Assembly: GCA_039193455.1 (NCBI GenBank)
Contig: JBCCWO010000012.1
Location: 1-64,000, forward strand
Source: JBCBGF01 sp039193455
Lineage (GTDB): Bacteria; Pseudomonadota; Alphaproteobacteria; Rhodobacterales; Rhodobacteraceae
Direction of reading: 5' to 3'
Length of the DNA: 64,000 nucleotides
In this document: positions 23,931 through 32,299 of the stretch, one piece after another
Layout of the letters: each line of letters opens with the position of its first letter
How positions within the stretch are numbered: the stretch's first letter is position 1
Notes under the pieces: model-generated
Database searches by the model: none
What the model was told of the DNA's origin: nothing
What the model saw: the letters and a program-made list of their open reading frames with translations, nothing else
Made by a program: the position numbers and the translations under genes

Positions 23931-24127
23931 GGTTCATCTGGCCGATCATTCTGTTCATAGCCGGATTGGAAATCTGGAACCGGATAGTATTGCCGATGGA
24001 CCTAGACGCAGACGTTGTCGGTCCACTCATCATGGCAGTTGCGGTGATCTGGATGGTGCTTCTATTGGCTAACCTACGCAAAAGGTTAGCCAGCAGTGAG
24101 CCGCAAGACACTGACAAACAAGGCTAA
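23927..24127 (+). CDS. Small two-helix membrane protein of the element
   Basis: A 66-residue protein whose ATG overlaps the natural stop of the recombinase frame (ATGA). This shows that the full-length recombinase frame was once translated to its end. Two hydrophobic segments (about residues 3-22 and 32-49) are followed by a basic, polar tail. No function is recognised. Its coding sequence contains three of the GGCTAACC end repeats. Confidence 0.6.
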   Translation: MRFIWPIILFIAGLEIWNRIVLPMDLDADVVGPLIMAVAVIWMVLLLANLRKRLASSEPQDTDKQG

Positions 24128-24129
24128 CC
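24067..24129 (+). repeat. Right-end cluster of GGCTAACC repeats
   Basis: Three copies: 24067-24074 direct, 24084-24091 inverted, 24122-24129 direct, the last 17 bases from the right core repeat. Confidence 0.6.
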
Positions 24130-24146
24130 GCACTCTAACTCACAAC

Positions 24147-24154
24147 CTGCCTGA
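24147..24154 (+). repeat. Right attachment core (attR) CTGCCTGA
   Basis: Direct repeat of 21433-21440. The outer flank GATCGTTATCCC is the conserved aptamer sequence. Confidence 0.8.
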
Positions 24155-24198
24155 GATCGTTATCCCTTCGGCGCCCCGTCCGGGGTCTCTCCAGAGTG
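24147..24198 (-). promoter_or_regulatory. Glycine riboswitch aptamer 2, 5' part (interrupted)
   Basis: Minus-strand sequence CTCTGGAGAG, then CGCCGAAGGGATAACGATC and TCAGGCAG, the hallmarks of a glycine aptamer. The expected AAGGACAGAG ending is 2.7 kb away at 21432-21423. Rejoined across the 8-bp repeat, the aptamer is complete. Confidence 0.9.
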
Positions 24199-24209
24199 TC
24201 GATGCCCGC

Positions 24210-24296
24210 GACGGTCCCTGGGCCTGAGAGTTTACCGGGGCGGTTGCTCCTTCGGCATCGGGTCCCAAACAGATCGGGCGCCCGAATTCTCCCGTC
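24210..24296 (-). promoter_or_regulatory. Glycine riboswitch aptamer 1 (intact)
   Basis: Complete aptamer on the minus strand: P1 GACGG (24296-24292) with CCGTC (24214-24210), GGGAGA, GCCGAAGGAGCAACCG and AACTCTCAGGCCCAGGGACC. In tandem with aptamer 2 it originally controlled gcvTHP. It now lies beyond the element from gcvT. Confidence 0.92.
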
Positions 24297-24378
24297 GCTG
24301 ACCCTTTCTCGTTACTGCCAAACCGCGCGCCCGACAAGGGGTTGCGTTGCACGGCGCGGGCCACCACAGAGGGGACCC

Positions 24379-24945
24379 ATGCAAGACCCCTATTTCTTTG
24401 GCTATGGCAGCCTGGTGAACCGCGCGACCCATGCGCATGACAATGCCCATCCCGCCACCGTGCGCGGCTGGCGGCGGATCTGGCGGCACACCGACCTGCG
24501 CCCTGTGGCCTTTCTGACCGTCGTGCCCGCGCCGGGGGCCGAGATTGACGGGTTGATCGCCGCGGTGCCGGGGGCCGATTGGATGGCGCTTGATGAACGC
24601 GAACGGGCCTATGACCGGGTCAATGCCGCCGAGGTCGCCCATCCCCTGCTCCACGCGCCGCAAGTGCAGATCTATACAATCCCCGAGGGCAAGCACGGCA
24701 CGCCCGACCGCGCGCATCCCGTTTTGCTCAGCTATATCGACACGGTCGTGCAGGGCTTTCTCAACGAGTTCGGGGAAGAGGGTGTGGCCCGCTTCTTTGC
24801 CACCACCGATGGCTGGGACGCGCCCATCGCCCAGGACCGCAAGGCCCCGCGCTATGCCCGGCATCAAAGCCTGTCGCGGCGGGAAACGGCTCTGGTCGAC
24901 CGCCATCTCGACGACTTAGCGGCGCAGGTGCAAGAGGCTCGTTAA
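24379..24945 (+). CDS. Gamma-glutamylcyclotransferase-like protein
   Basis: The protein has 188 residues from the ATG at 24379, set by GAGGGG upstream and the family start FFGYGSLVNRAT. The YGSL motif forms the substrate loop, and an acidic residue near LDERERAYDRV matches the catalytic Glu region. The fold releases 5-oxoproline from gamma-glutamyl compounds; related enzymes act on allophanate or gamma-glutamylamines. It is transcribed away from the riboswitch region, and its 3' end overlaps the convergent MATE gene by 30 bases. Confidence 0.8.
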   Translation: MQDPYFFGYGSLVNRATHAHDNAHPATVRGWRRIWRHTDLRPVAFLTVVPAPGAEIDGLIAAVPGADWMALDERERAYDRVNAAEVAHPLLHAPQVQIYTIPEGKHGTPDRAHPVLLSYIDTVVQGFLNEFGEEGVARFFATTDGWDAPIAQDRKAPRYARHQSLSRRETALVDRHLDDLAAQVQEAR

Positions 24946-26304
24946 CCGCGCCTGGCGGGCAAAGGGTTCCCGCTCGACCGGGGTTCCGCGCGCGTTCATC
25001 ACGCGCACGCTGAGCCACAGCGAGATCAGGCCAAAGACCAGCCCGCCCACCGCCTGTCCGATCAGCACCCCCGCCGCCCCGAACCAGGCGCCAAAGATCA
25101 GGATCGGTACAATCGTCCCAAGGGTATGACGCCCCCAATTGATCCAGGTGGAGTAATAGGGATGGCCCAGGTTGTTGAAGGCGGCGTTGCCCACAAAGAT
25201 CATGCCATTGAAAAAGAACGCGAGCGCCAGTGGCCCGCAGAACAGGAACACCAGTTCCCGCGTGATCCCGGTGGCCGAAAACAACGCCACGATCGGTTCG
25301 CGCAACAGAAACAGCACGAACGAGATTGCCACCACCACGATCGCGGTAAAGATCACCGCATCCCAGAACGCGCGCCGCACCCGGTCGTGATCCTTGGCGC
25401 CAAAGTTCTGGCCGATGATCGGCCCCACCGCGCCCGAGAGCGCAAAGATCACGCCAAAGGCCACCGGCGTCATCCGCCCGATGATCGCCATGCCCGCCAC
25501 CGCCTCTTCCCCGTAGGCAGCCATCGAGCGGGTGACATAGGCCTGTCCGATCGGCGTGGCGAGCTGGGTCAGGATCGCCGGAAAGGCGATGGTGGCCAGG
25601 GGGCGGAAATCGACGGCCATATCCGCCGACGTGGGCTGCCCGAGCCCGCCATGGTGGCGAAAGATCGGATAGAGCGCGGCCGCCGCGATACCGATCCGGG
25701 CCGCGACACTGGCCAGCGCGGCCCCGGTCAGTTCCAGGTCCAGCCCGAAGATCAGGATCGGGTCCAGAACCGCGTTGATCACCCCGGCCCAGATCGTCGC
25801 CATCATCGCGCGGCGCGCATCGCCATGGGCGCGCAGGATCGCGCCCCCCACCATTCCGATGAGCAGCAAGGGCAGGCTGGGCACGATGATCGCCAGATAG
25901 TTCACCGCCAGATCCAGCGTCACCCCCGACGCCCCCATCAGCATCGCCAACGGGCGCAGGTTCAGCCACACCGCGAGCGAGAAAAGCGCCCCGAAAACAA
26001 CGCCATAGATCAGCGCGGTTGCGGCGCGGCGGCGTGCCAGATCCTCTTTCCCCTCGCCCAGCGCGCGGGCCACCCGCGCGCCCGCCGCAATCGCCATGCC
26101 GATCCCGAAGGACGAGGTGAAAAACAGGATCGCCCCGGCATAGCCCACGGCGGCGGCCAGTTCCTCTTTGCCAAGCATCGAGATGAAGATCATGTCGATG
26201 AAGTCGACCGCGAACACCGCCATCAGCCCCACTGAGGACGTCAGCGACATCACCGTGATGTGGCGGAAGAGGTTGCCTGTCAGAAACTTCGCGGTATCGG
26301 CCAT
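24916..26304 (-). CDS. MATE-family multidrug/Na+ antiporter
   Basis: A 462-residue membrane protein with twelve predicted helices in two related halves, the normal MATE length. Typical segments include FVDMIFISMLGKEELAA-like DFIDMIFISMLG near residue 30 and GPIIGQNFGAKD near residue 270, where each half carries the GQ-x-GA motif. MATE proteins expel cationic drugs or metabolites using Na+ or H+ gradients. Substrate cannot be told. It is downstream of gltX on the same strand, separated by a dispersed repeat. Confidence 0.92.
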   Translation of the reverse strand: MADTAKFLTGNLFRHITVMSLTSSVGLMAVFAVDFIDMIFISMLGKEELAAAVGYAGAILFFTSSFGIGMAIAAGARVARALGEGKEDLARRRAATALIYGVVFGALFSLAVWLNLRPLAMLMGASGVTLDLAVNYLAIIVPSLPLLLIGMVGGAILRAHGDARRAMMATIWAGVINAVLDPILIFGLDLELTGAALASVAARIGIAAAALYPIFRHHGGLGQPTSADMAVDFRPLATIAFPAILTQLATPIGQAYVTRSMAAYGEEAVAGMAIIGRMTPVAFGVIFALSGAVGPIIGQNFGAKDHDRVRRAFWDAVIFTAIVVVAISFVLFLLREPIVALFSATGITRELVFLFCGPLALAFFFNGMIFVGNAAFNNLGHPYYSTWINWGRHTLGTIVPILIFGAWFGAAGVLIGQAVGGLVFGLISLWLSVRVMNARGTPVEREPFARQARLTSLLHLRR

Positions 26305-26344
26305 TCTGCCCGACTAGACGCCCGAACGCGCGCAAAGGCAATGC

Positions 26345-26405
26345 GCTTCTTTGGTCGTCAAATATCCTCGGGGGCCACCGAAGGTGGCGGGGCAGACAGC
26401 CCCTC
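26345..26405 (-). repeat. Dispersed intergenic repeat, copy 3
   Basis: On the minus strand: GGGGCTGTCTGCCCC, an inner GCCACC-TTC-GGTGGC hairpin, then GAGGATATTTGACGACCAAAG. It closely matches the 9616 copy, including the CTGTCTG loop. It lies between gltX and the MATE gene. Confidence 0.6.
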
Positions 26406-26410
26406 TGCCG

Positions 26411-27733
26411 TCAGCTCAGGCGCGGCGCGGTCTGCAACAGCGGCATCACATCGGCCATCTCGGGCCCGCGTTGACGGCCGGTGACCGCGTGGCGCAGCGG
26501 CATGAACAGCCCCCGGCCCTTGCGCCCCGTCGCCTCTTTCACCGCCGCCGTCCAGTCGCCCCAGGTGTCGGGGCCATAGGGCAAGGGCGGCAGCATTTCA
26601 AAGGCTTGCGCCACGAATTCGCGATCCTCGTCGGCCACTTGCGGCGTGGCGCCATCGCGGAAGAGCGTCCACCATTCGGCAATTCCGGCCCGCGTGTCGA
26701 TGTTTTCGCGCACGGCGTTCCAGAACTGTTCGGCGATCTCGCCTGGCACGCCCAGGGCGGCGATGTCCGCGGCCATCGCGTCGAACGGCAACGCCGCCAC
26801 GACGCGTGCGGTCAAGGGGCCCAGATCGTCGGCATCGAACTTCGTCGGCGCCGCGCCGAAGCGGGTGATGTCGAAGCCTTCGATCAGTTCTTCAACTGAT
26901 CCGCGCATTTCCACCGGGTCGGACGAGCCGAGCCGCGCCAGCAGGCTGAGGATCGCCATCGGCTCCACCCCACGCTCCCGCATGTCGCGCAGCGCGAGCG
27001 TGCCCAGGCGTTTCGACAGCCCCTCGCCCTGCGGCCCGGTCAAGAGCGAGTGGTGGGCAAAGCGGGGCGAGGTGCCGCCCAGCGCCGCGATGATCTGAAT
27101 CTGCGTTGCGGTGTTCGTCACATGGTCCGACCCGCGCACCACATCGGTCACGCCCATCTCGGTGTCGTCCACCACCGAGGCGAGCGTATAGAGCACCTGC
27201 CCGTCCCCCCGGATCAGAACCGGGTCCGAGACGCTGGCGGCGTCAATGGACGTCTCGCCCAGAATGCCGTCCACCCATTCGATCCGTTCGTGATCGAGCT
27301 TGAACCGCCAGTGCCCGCCGCGTTCCGCGCGCAGGCGGTCTTTCTCTTCCGCGCTCAGCGCCAGGGCCGCGCGGTCATAGACCGGCGGACGCCCCATGTT
27401 CAGTTGCTTCTTGCGCTTGAGGTCCAGTTCCGTCGGCGTCTCGAACGCCTCGTACAAACGCCCATCCGCGCGCATCCGGTCCGCCGCCGCGGCATAGCGG
27501 TCGAGGCGCAGCGATTGGCGTTCCACCCGGTCCCAGGTCAGGCCCAGCCATTCGAGGTCTTCCTGGATCGCATCGACATATTCCTCCTTCGACCGCTCGG
27601 GGTCGGTGTCGTCGATGCGCAGGATAAACGTCCCGCCCGCCTTGCGCGCGATCAGATAGTTGAACAGCGCCGTGCGCAGGTTGCCGATATGCAGGTATCC
27701 CGTGGGCGACGGGGCAAAGCGGGTGACGGTCAT
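26411..27733 (-). CDS. gltX: Glutamyl-tRNA synthetase
   Basis: The protein has 440 residues. The class I motifs are YLHIGNLR (HIGH, residues 13-20) and LSKRLG (KMSKS, near residue 240). RFAPSPTGYLHIGNLRTALF at the start is diagnostic. It charges tRNA with glutamate in the cytoplasm. Alphaproteobacteria often carry two gltX genes; this shorter type may be the second, with a bias toward tRNA-Gln, but that needs comparison. It is divergent from the metallopeptidase gene across 62 bases. Confidence 0.93.
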   Translation of the reverse strand: MTVTRFAPSPTGYLHIGNLRTALFNYLIARKAGGTFILRIDDTDPERSKEEYVDAIQEDLEWLGLTWDRVERQSLRLDRYAAAADRMRADGRLYEAFETPTELDLKRKKQLNMGRPPVYDRAALALSAEEKDRLRAERGGHWRFKLDHERIEWVDGILGETSIDAASVSDPVLIRGDGQVLYTLASVVDDTEMGVTDVVRGSDHVTNTATQIQIIAALGGTSPRFAHHSLLTGPQGEGLSKRLGTLALRDMRERGVEPMAILSLLARLGSSDPVEMRGSVEELIEGFDITRFGAAPTKFDADDLGPLTARVVAALPFDAMAADIAALGVPGEIAEQFWNAVRENIDTRAGIAEWWTLFRDGATPQVADEDREFVAQAFEMLPPLPYGPDTWGDWTAAVKEATGRKGRGLFMPLRHAVTGRQRGPEMADVMPLLQTAPRLS

Positions 27734-27795
27734 GGGCGGTCTCCGTTAGAGCGCGTCCTCTTCCACAGGCGGGGCTATTTGTCCATATCTGGCCC

Positions 27796-28200
27796 ATGGA
27801 CTGGTCCGAGATTACCGCCCCCGAGGCACATGAAATGGCGGCCATGGCAGAGGCCGCGATTGCCGCGCTGCCCCAGGCCTATCGCGCGGCGGCGGCGGAG
27901 GTTGCGCTGCGGGTGGAAGACTTTGCGCCCGAGGCCATGCTCAAGGAGATGGACATGGCCGATCCGTTCGAGCTGACCGGGCTTTATGACGGCATCCCGC
28001 TGACGCAGAAGTCGGTGATGGATCAGCCGATGGGGCCGGACACGATCTGGCTGTTTCGCCGCCCGATCCTGGATGAGTGGTGCGCGCGGGGGGATGTGAC
28101 CCTGCCCGATCTGGTCGCGCATGTGTTCGTGCACGAACTGGCGCACCATTTCGGATGGTCGGACGACGATATCGCCCGGATTGACCGCTGGTGGGAGTGA
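27796..28200 (+). CDS. Small zincin-like metallopeptidase
   Basis: A 134-residue protein with the zinc site HELAHHFG near residue 116-123 (HExxH plus a downstream acidic region, WSDDDIARID). The N-terminal two-thirds is the DUF1025-type region seen in this family. Proteolytic activity and targets are not established. It is short, cytoplasmic and has no signal peptide. It faces the Ser/Thr kinase gene tail to tail, 6 bases apart. Confidence 0.85.
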   Translation: MDWSEITAPEAHEMAAMAEAAIAALPQAYRAAAAEVALRVEDFAPEAMLKEMDMADPFELTGLYDGIPLTQKSVMDQPMGPDTIWLFRRPILDEWCARGDVTLPDLVAHVFVHELAHHFGWSDDDIARIDRWWE

Positions 28201-28206
28201 GCGGTG

Positions 28207-29700
28207 CTAGGACGCCTTGCGCCACAGGCTGCGCGAGCTGCGCTTGGGGCCATTGGGATCGTCGGGGAAATCCGTCTCAGACGCTTGTTTTTGCGAACTA
28301 AAGTCAAGCAACTTGCCCATCGACCGCGGAACACGCGTACGGGGTTTGGGTTTGGGCGGCGACGGCGTGCATTTTTCGACGACCTGCTGCTCGGCGGCTT
28401 GCCACAGTGTTTCGAGCCGGCGTTTGTGCACCGGGTCCGGAGCCCTGTGCTCTTTTTCCATCGCGAACGCTGACGAGGCGCGCCATCTCTCGATCTCGAC
28501 CGACTCGCGGTTGAACTCGTCGACCCATTCGGGGCGCACGGATTTGCGCGGTGCGGGCGTCCGGCGTTTCTTGGGGGTCACCGGGATGCCCTGCGACCGC
28601 GTGACCGCTGCGTTCGTCTCTTCCACAAGTTTGGTGAGAACGCGCTCAAGCTCGGGGTTGATGGCTTCGGCGCTGGCCGGTTCTTCGGCCGGGGCCTGCG
28701 CCGCCGCGGGCGCGGGCGCGGGCTGTGCGGCCTGGGGCGCGGGCTGTGCGACCTTGGTGACGGGCTGCTCGACAGGGGCCGGTTCTGCGGCGGGGGCGGC
28801 CAGGCCCTTTGAAATCAGATCGCGCCACTCGGCTGCTGACTGCAACCGGTCGCAGGGATGGATCTGCATCGCCTTATCAATGGCTTCGAGGAATTCCGGC
28901 GCATAGCCCGGAATGCGCCCGGCCAGCGGCTTGCACGGGTCGGCGCGGCGGCCCGCGATTTCCACCAGACGGGTCTGGCTGTTGGCGGGCACCTCGTCGC
29001 TCAGTAGGTGATAGAAGGTCGCCGCCAGGGCATAAAGATCGCTGCTCGGCGCCTGTTCGGCACCGGCGACGTAGAATTCCTGCGGCGAGTAGCCGTCTTT
29101 GACCACCAGCATCGAGGACACGGCGCGGGTCTTGCGGCTGGCATCGCGGCGGGCGGCGCCAAAGTCGATCAGCACCGGCGTGCCGTTCGGCTCGATCATG
29201 ATGTTGTCGGGCGAGATATCGCGGTGCAGCAGGTCCATGCCGTGGACCTTCTCGATCGCGTCGAGCAGTTGCAGCAAGATCTCGGTGATTGCAGACGGTG
29301 AGAGCGTCGCACTGGGCGATTCAAGGATGCTCAGAAGCTCGCAGCCTTCGATGAGATCCAGAACCATATAGGCGGTCTGGTTCTCTTCGAAGACGCGGTG
29401 CACACCGACGATATTGGGATGGCGCAGTCGGGCGACGGCCCGCGCTTCGCGCACGAACATCTCGACAGTCGCGCGGAAGGGGCCCTCGTAAGAGTCGTTG
29501 CGCATCACGACGTTCAGGCCGTTGCGCGCGCAGAAATCTTCGGGGAAGCATTCTTTGATGACGATGGTGCGGTCGAGGTAGTTGTCCTGCGCCCGGTAGG
29601 TCTTGCCAAACCCGCCCGCGCCCAGGTGGCCCGTGATCGTGAACTGACCATCCAGCAGCGTGGCACCAATAGGGAGCGCATGATCGGCGAGAGAAACCAT
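28207..29700 (-). CDS. Hanks-type serine/threonine protein kinase
   Basis: The protein has 497 residues from the ATG at 29700, with AAGGA upstream; a longer frame adds nine residues. The kinase domain fills residues about 15-275: glycine loop GHLGAGGFGKTY, catalytic Lys in VIKE, HRDISPDN and DFGAARRD. A Pro/Ala-rich linker (about 300-350) follows, then a basic region with KKRRTPAPRK and a C-terminal tail. I see no transmembrane segment or sensor domain. No phosphatase or FHA gene is adjacent, so targets are unknown. Confidence 0.92.
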   Translation of the reverse strand: MVSLADHALPIGATLLDGQFTITGHLGAGGFGKTYRAQDNYLDRTIVIKECFPEDFCARNGLNVVMRNDSYEGPFRATVEMFVREARAVARLRHPNIVGVHRVFEENQTAYMVLDLIEGCELLSILESPSATLSPSAITEILLQLLDAIEKVHGMDLLHRDISPDNIMIEPNGTPVLIDFGAARRDASRKTRAVSSMLVVKDGYSPQEFYVAGAEQAPSSDLYALAATFYHLLSDEVPANSQTRLVEIAGRRADPCKPLAGRIPGYAPEFLEAIDKAMQIHPCDRLQSAAEWRDLISKGLAAPAAEPAPVEQPVTKVAQPAPQAAQPAPAPAAAQAPAEEPASAEAINPELERVLTKLVEETNAAVTRSQGIPVTPKKRRTPAPRKSVRPEWVDEFNRESVEIERWRASSAFAMEKEHRAPDPVHKRRLETLWQAAEQQVVEKCTPSPPKPKPRTRVPRSMGKLLDFSSQKQASETDFPDDPNGPKRSSRSLWRKAS

Positions 29701-30155
29701 GTGTGTCCTTTCCAAGTAAGTCATCACACTGGTTACTGAACGCCCGCCCCCGGAACCATGTCAGGGTTTGCGCGAGAATGTGTTCGAATTGCGATGCGAC
29801 TTGGGCAAAGTTGCGGCGGCCGGACCGGATTTGCGGGCAATTTGATTATAGTCTGCCCGGATAGGCGGGGATTGCCCGCCCGCACGACACCCAAATGGGG
29901 CAAAATTGGCGCCAAGCCGGTCAACAAAGCGAAAGTTTGGGGCCGCATTGTTCACGGCCCGTGTCCACAACCGCCGCAAATCCGCGGGCCAGCGGCGCGT
30001 TCGGGCCCGGGACGGCCAACGGCAGATGTCTTAACGATTAATTTAATCGCTCTCAAAAACGTGAGGGTTGCAGCCGCGCACAGGGGCTGTGCGCCTATTT
30101 ATTAAGCGCCGCGGACCGCTACCTTGCCCCCTATCCAACAACGGGAGCCCCCAAG
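29701..30155. other. Intergenic region, no gene
   Basis: Divergent promoter space between the kinase and the MBL gene. An AT-rich block, TTAACGATTAATTTAATCG (near 30030-30050), and an 8-bp hairpin (GCGCACAG with CTGTGCGC, 30076-30094) are the only features seen. The hairpin is followed by CTATTTATT and could be a terminator-like or leader element. Confidence 0.45.
30076..30094 (+). other. Hairpin in the MBL gene leader
   Basis: A perfect 8-bp stem with a 3-nt loop, about 60 bases before the MBL start codon. Confidence 0.4.
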
Positions 30156-31094
30156 ATGTCCAAGACACCCCTTTCGCGCCGCCATGCCCTGGCTGCGGGC
30201 GCATCCTTGCCGTTTGCGGCCGCTTTCCTTGCGGGCGCAGGCCCTGCCAGCGCCTCTGCCCCGATGCTGGGAGCGAGCAGCCAGAGCTTCAACCGCTTCA
30301 CGCTGGGCAGCTTTGAGGTGACCACGCTATTGGCCGGCAGCCGCACGGTGACCGACGACCCCCAGGGGATCTTTGGGATGAACGTCGATCAAGCGACCTT
30401 TCAGGCGGTGTCGGAGGCCAACTTCATCCCCGCCGACCGCGCGCAGTTCTATTTCACCCCCACCGTGGTCAACACCGGCAGCGAGTTGGTGCTGTTTGAC
30501 ACCGGGCTGAACGGCGCCGGGATCACCGGCGTGCTGGCCAGCGCGGGCTACACCCCGGATCAGATCGACGTGGTGGTGATCACGCATATGCACGGCGATC
30601 ACATCGGCGGGCTTTTGACCGACGGGGCCGCGACCTTCCCCAATGCGCGCGATGTCACCGGGCAGGTGGAATTCGATGCCTGGGCGGCGCAGGGCAATGA
30701 CGGGTTCGAAGGCAATGTGCGTCCGCTGGCGGATCAGTTCAGCTTCATCGGCGATGGCGGCAGCGTCGCCTCGGGCATCACCGGCATGGCCGCCTTCGGG
30801 CACACGCCGGGGCACATGGTCTACATGATCGAAAGCGATGGCGCGCCGCTGGTGCTGATCGCGGATCTTGCCAACCACTATGTCTGGTCGCTGGCCTATC
30901 CCGATTGGGAAGTGCGCTTTGACATGGACAAGGCCGGCGCAGCGCAATCGCGCCGCGCGGTGCTGGGCATGCTGGCGACCGACAAGATCCCGTTTGTCGG
31001 CTATCACATGCCCTTCCCGGCCATGGGTTTTGTCGAAACGCGCGAGGATGGTTTCCGCTATGTCCCCGCGAGTTATCAGATGATTGCGGGCTGA
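30156..31094 (+). CDS. Tat-exported metallo-beta-lactamase-fold hydrolase
   Basis: The protein has 312 residues. The N-terminus has a twin-Arg signal (SRRHALAAG, residues 7-15) followed by a hydrophobic run ending in ASA near residue 34, so it is probably exported folded with its metals. The metal site is THMHGDHIGG (H144, H146, D148, H149), with further ligands in AFGHTPGHM near 212 and IADLANH near 234. The group includes quorum-quenching lactonases and methyl-parathion-hydrolase-like enzymes. A strong terminator follows. Confidence 0.88.
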   Translation: MSKTPLSRRHALAAGASLPFAAAFLAGAGPASASAPMLGASSQSFNRFTLGSFEVTTLLAGSRTVTDDPQGIFGMNVDQATFQAVSEANFIPADRAQFYFTPTVVNTGSELVLFDTGLNGAGITGVLASAGYTPDQIDVVVITHMHGDHIGGLLTDGAATFPNARDVTGQVEFDAWAAQGNDGFEGNVRPLADQFSFIGDGGSVASGITGMAAFGHTPGHMVYMIESDGAPLVLIADLANHYVWSLAYPDWEVRFDMDKAGAAQSRRAVLGMLATDKIPFVGYHMPFPAMGFVETREDGFRYVPASYQMIAG

Positions 31095-31119
31095 CGACGG
31101 GCGTCGATCCCCGGCATAG

Positions 31120-31146
31120 AGGCGCGTCCACAGGGCGCGCCTTTTT
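31120..31146 (+). terminator. Terminator after the MBL gene
   Basis: A 7-bp GC stem (31120-31126 with 31136-31142) and a 9-nt loop are followed by TTTTT (31142-31146). Confidence 0.7.
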
Positions 31147-31222
31147 CGGTTGACGATCCCCCCATCTGTGCCGAGTTTGGCGCGGCCCGCGCGTTAGCGC
31201 AAACAACCCCAGCGGATCGTCC

Positions 31223-32173
31223 ATGAAAGCCCATATTCTCACGATCACCCTGAACCCCACCGTCGATTACGCGACCGCGACCGATGCCGTGGAGGCGGGG
31301 CCCAAGTTGCGCTGTGCCGAGCCGCATATCGATCCGGGCGGCGGTGGCATCAATGTGAGCCGCGCAATACGCCTGTTGGGCGGGCAGTCGACGGCGCTGG
31401 TCGCCATCGGCGGGGCGACGGGCGCGCATCTGCTTCAGCTTTTGGCGCTTGAGGGCGTGGCCACGGTTGCGTTCCAGGGGCCGGGCGAGACCCGGCAATC
31501 CGTGTCGGTCACCGAAGACAGCTCGGGCCAGCAATACCGGTTTGTCATGCCGGGGCCGTCCTGGGGTGAAGAAGATGTGCCGCGGGCGCTGACCACGGTG
31601 GATCAGGCCACGGGCGACGGCACGCTCGTGGTGCTGTCGGGCAGTCAGCCACCCGGGGTGGCCAAGGATTTCCCGTCGATCCTGTCGGGGCACGTCGCGG
31701 GGCGCGGGGCACGGCTGATCGTGGATACGTCCGGGCCCGCGCTGTTCAACCTGGCCGAAGAGCCGCGCGAAGCGCTGTATGTCCTTCGGATGGACGGTGA
31801 GGAAGGCGAAGAGCTGGCCGGACAGCCCCACCCAAAGCCCGAGGATACGGCGGCGTTTGCGGAAAACCTGGTCAAAAAGGGTGTTGCACGCCATGTGATC
31901 GTGGCCCGCGGGGCCGATGGGTCGGTTTTGTCGACGGCGGATGGCAGCTGGCACGCGGTGAGCGCCCCGGTCGACGTGGTGAGCGCGGTGGGCGCGGGCG
32001 ACAGTTTTGTGGGCGCGTTCACGCTGGCGCTGGCACGCGAATGGTCGGTCGAGACCTGCCTGCAATTCGGCGTCGCCGCCGCCGCCGCGGCGGTCACGAC
32101 CGAAGCGACGCGGCTCTGCGACCGCGAGGTGACCGAAGCGATGTTTGCCAACTGCAACGTGCGCGCGCTCTGA
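31223..32173 (+). CDS. PfkB-family sugar kinase (1-phosphofructokinase type)
   Basis: A 316-residue ribokinase-fold kinase. ILTITLNPTVDYA at the start and DPGGGGINVSRAI near residue 35 are typical of the FruK/PfkB/LacC subgroup. The catalytic Asp and anion hole are in VSAVGAGDSFVGAF near residue 252. It phosphorylates fructose-1-phosphate, fructose-6-phosphate or tagatose-6-phosphate. No PTS or fru genes are adjacent, which favours a stand-alone phosphofructokinase role, but specificity is open. Confidence 0.88.
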   Translation: MKAHILTITLNPTVDYATATDAVEAGPKLRCAEPHIDPGGGGINVSRAIRLLGGQSTALVAIGGATGAHLLQLLALEGVATVAFQGPGETRQSVSVTEDSSGQQYRFVMPGPSWGEEDVPRALTTVDQATGDGTLVVLSGSQPPGVAKDFPSILSGHVAGRGARLIVDTSGPALFNLAEEPREALYVLRMDGEEGEELAGQPHPKPEDTAAFAENLVKKGVARHVIVARGADGSVLSTADGSWHAVSAPVDVVSAVGAGDSFVGAFTLALAREWSVETCLQFGVAAAAAAVTTEATRLCDREVTEAMFANCNVRAL

Positions 32174-32299
32174 TCCACTCGCCCCGACCGGTTTGCATTC
32201 GAGGTATTTCGCCCGGGGCGGGATATCGCAGATTAACCGCTTGATGATCGCGTCGGCCTTAACTCGCCCGTAAGAGCAAACTTTCTACTGGGTGTGTCC

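Larger units (their letters stand above)
21433..24154 (+). mobile_element. 2.7-kb integrative element inserted in the glycine riboswitch
   Basis: The element is bounded by the 8-bp direct repeat CTGCCTGA (21433-21440 and 24147-24154). Outside the repeats the sequence is two halves of one glycine aptamer. It carries six plus-strand open frames with lower GC than the host, including a tyrosine-recombinase remnant beside the right end, as in many integrative elements. GGCTAACC occurs five times near the ends. The chimeric recombinase suggests a deletion remnant of a larger element or prophage, now probably needing help to move. Confidence 0.85.

Noticed and set aside
21433..24154. Interpretation of the element as an insertion sequence or transposon
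   Set aside because: No terminal inverted repeats and no DDE transposase. The recombinase remnant is of the tyrosine type and the boundaries are short direct repeats, which fit site-specific integration.
24761..26341. 526-codon minus-strand frame overlapping the MATE gene
   Set aside because: It is another frame of the same region. The MATE frame has regular membrane helices and family motifs; this one is a Gly/Arg/Asp-rich shadow.
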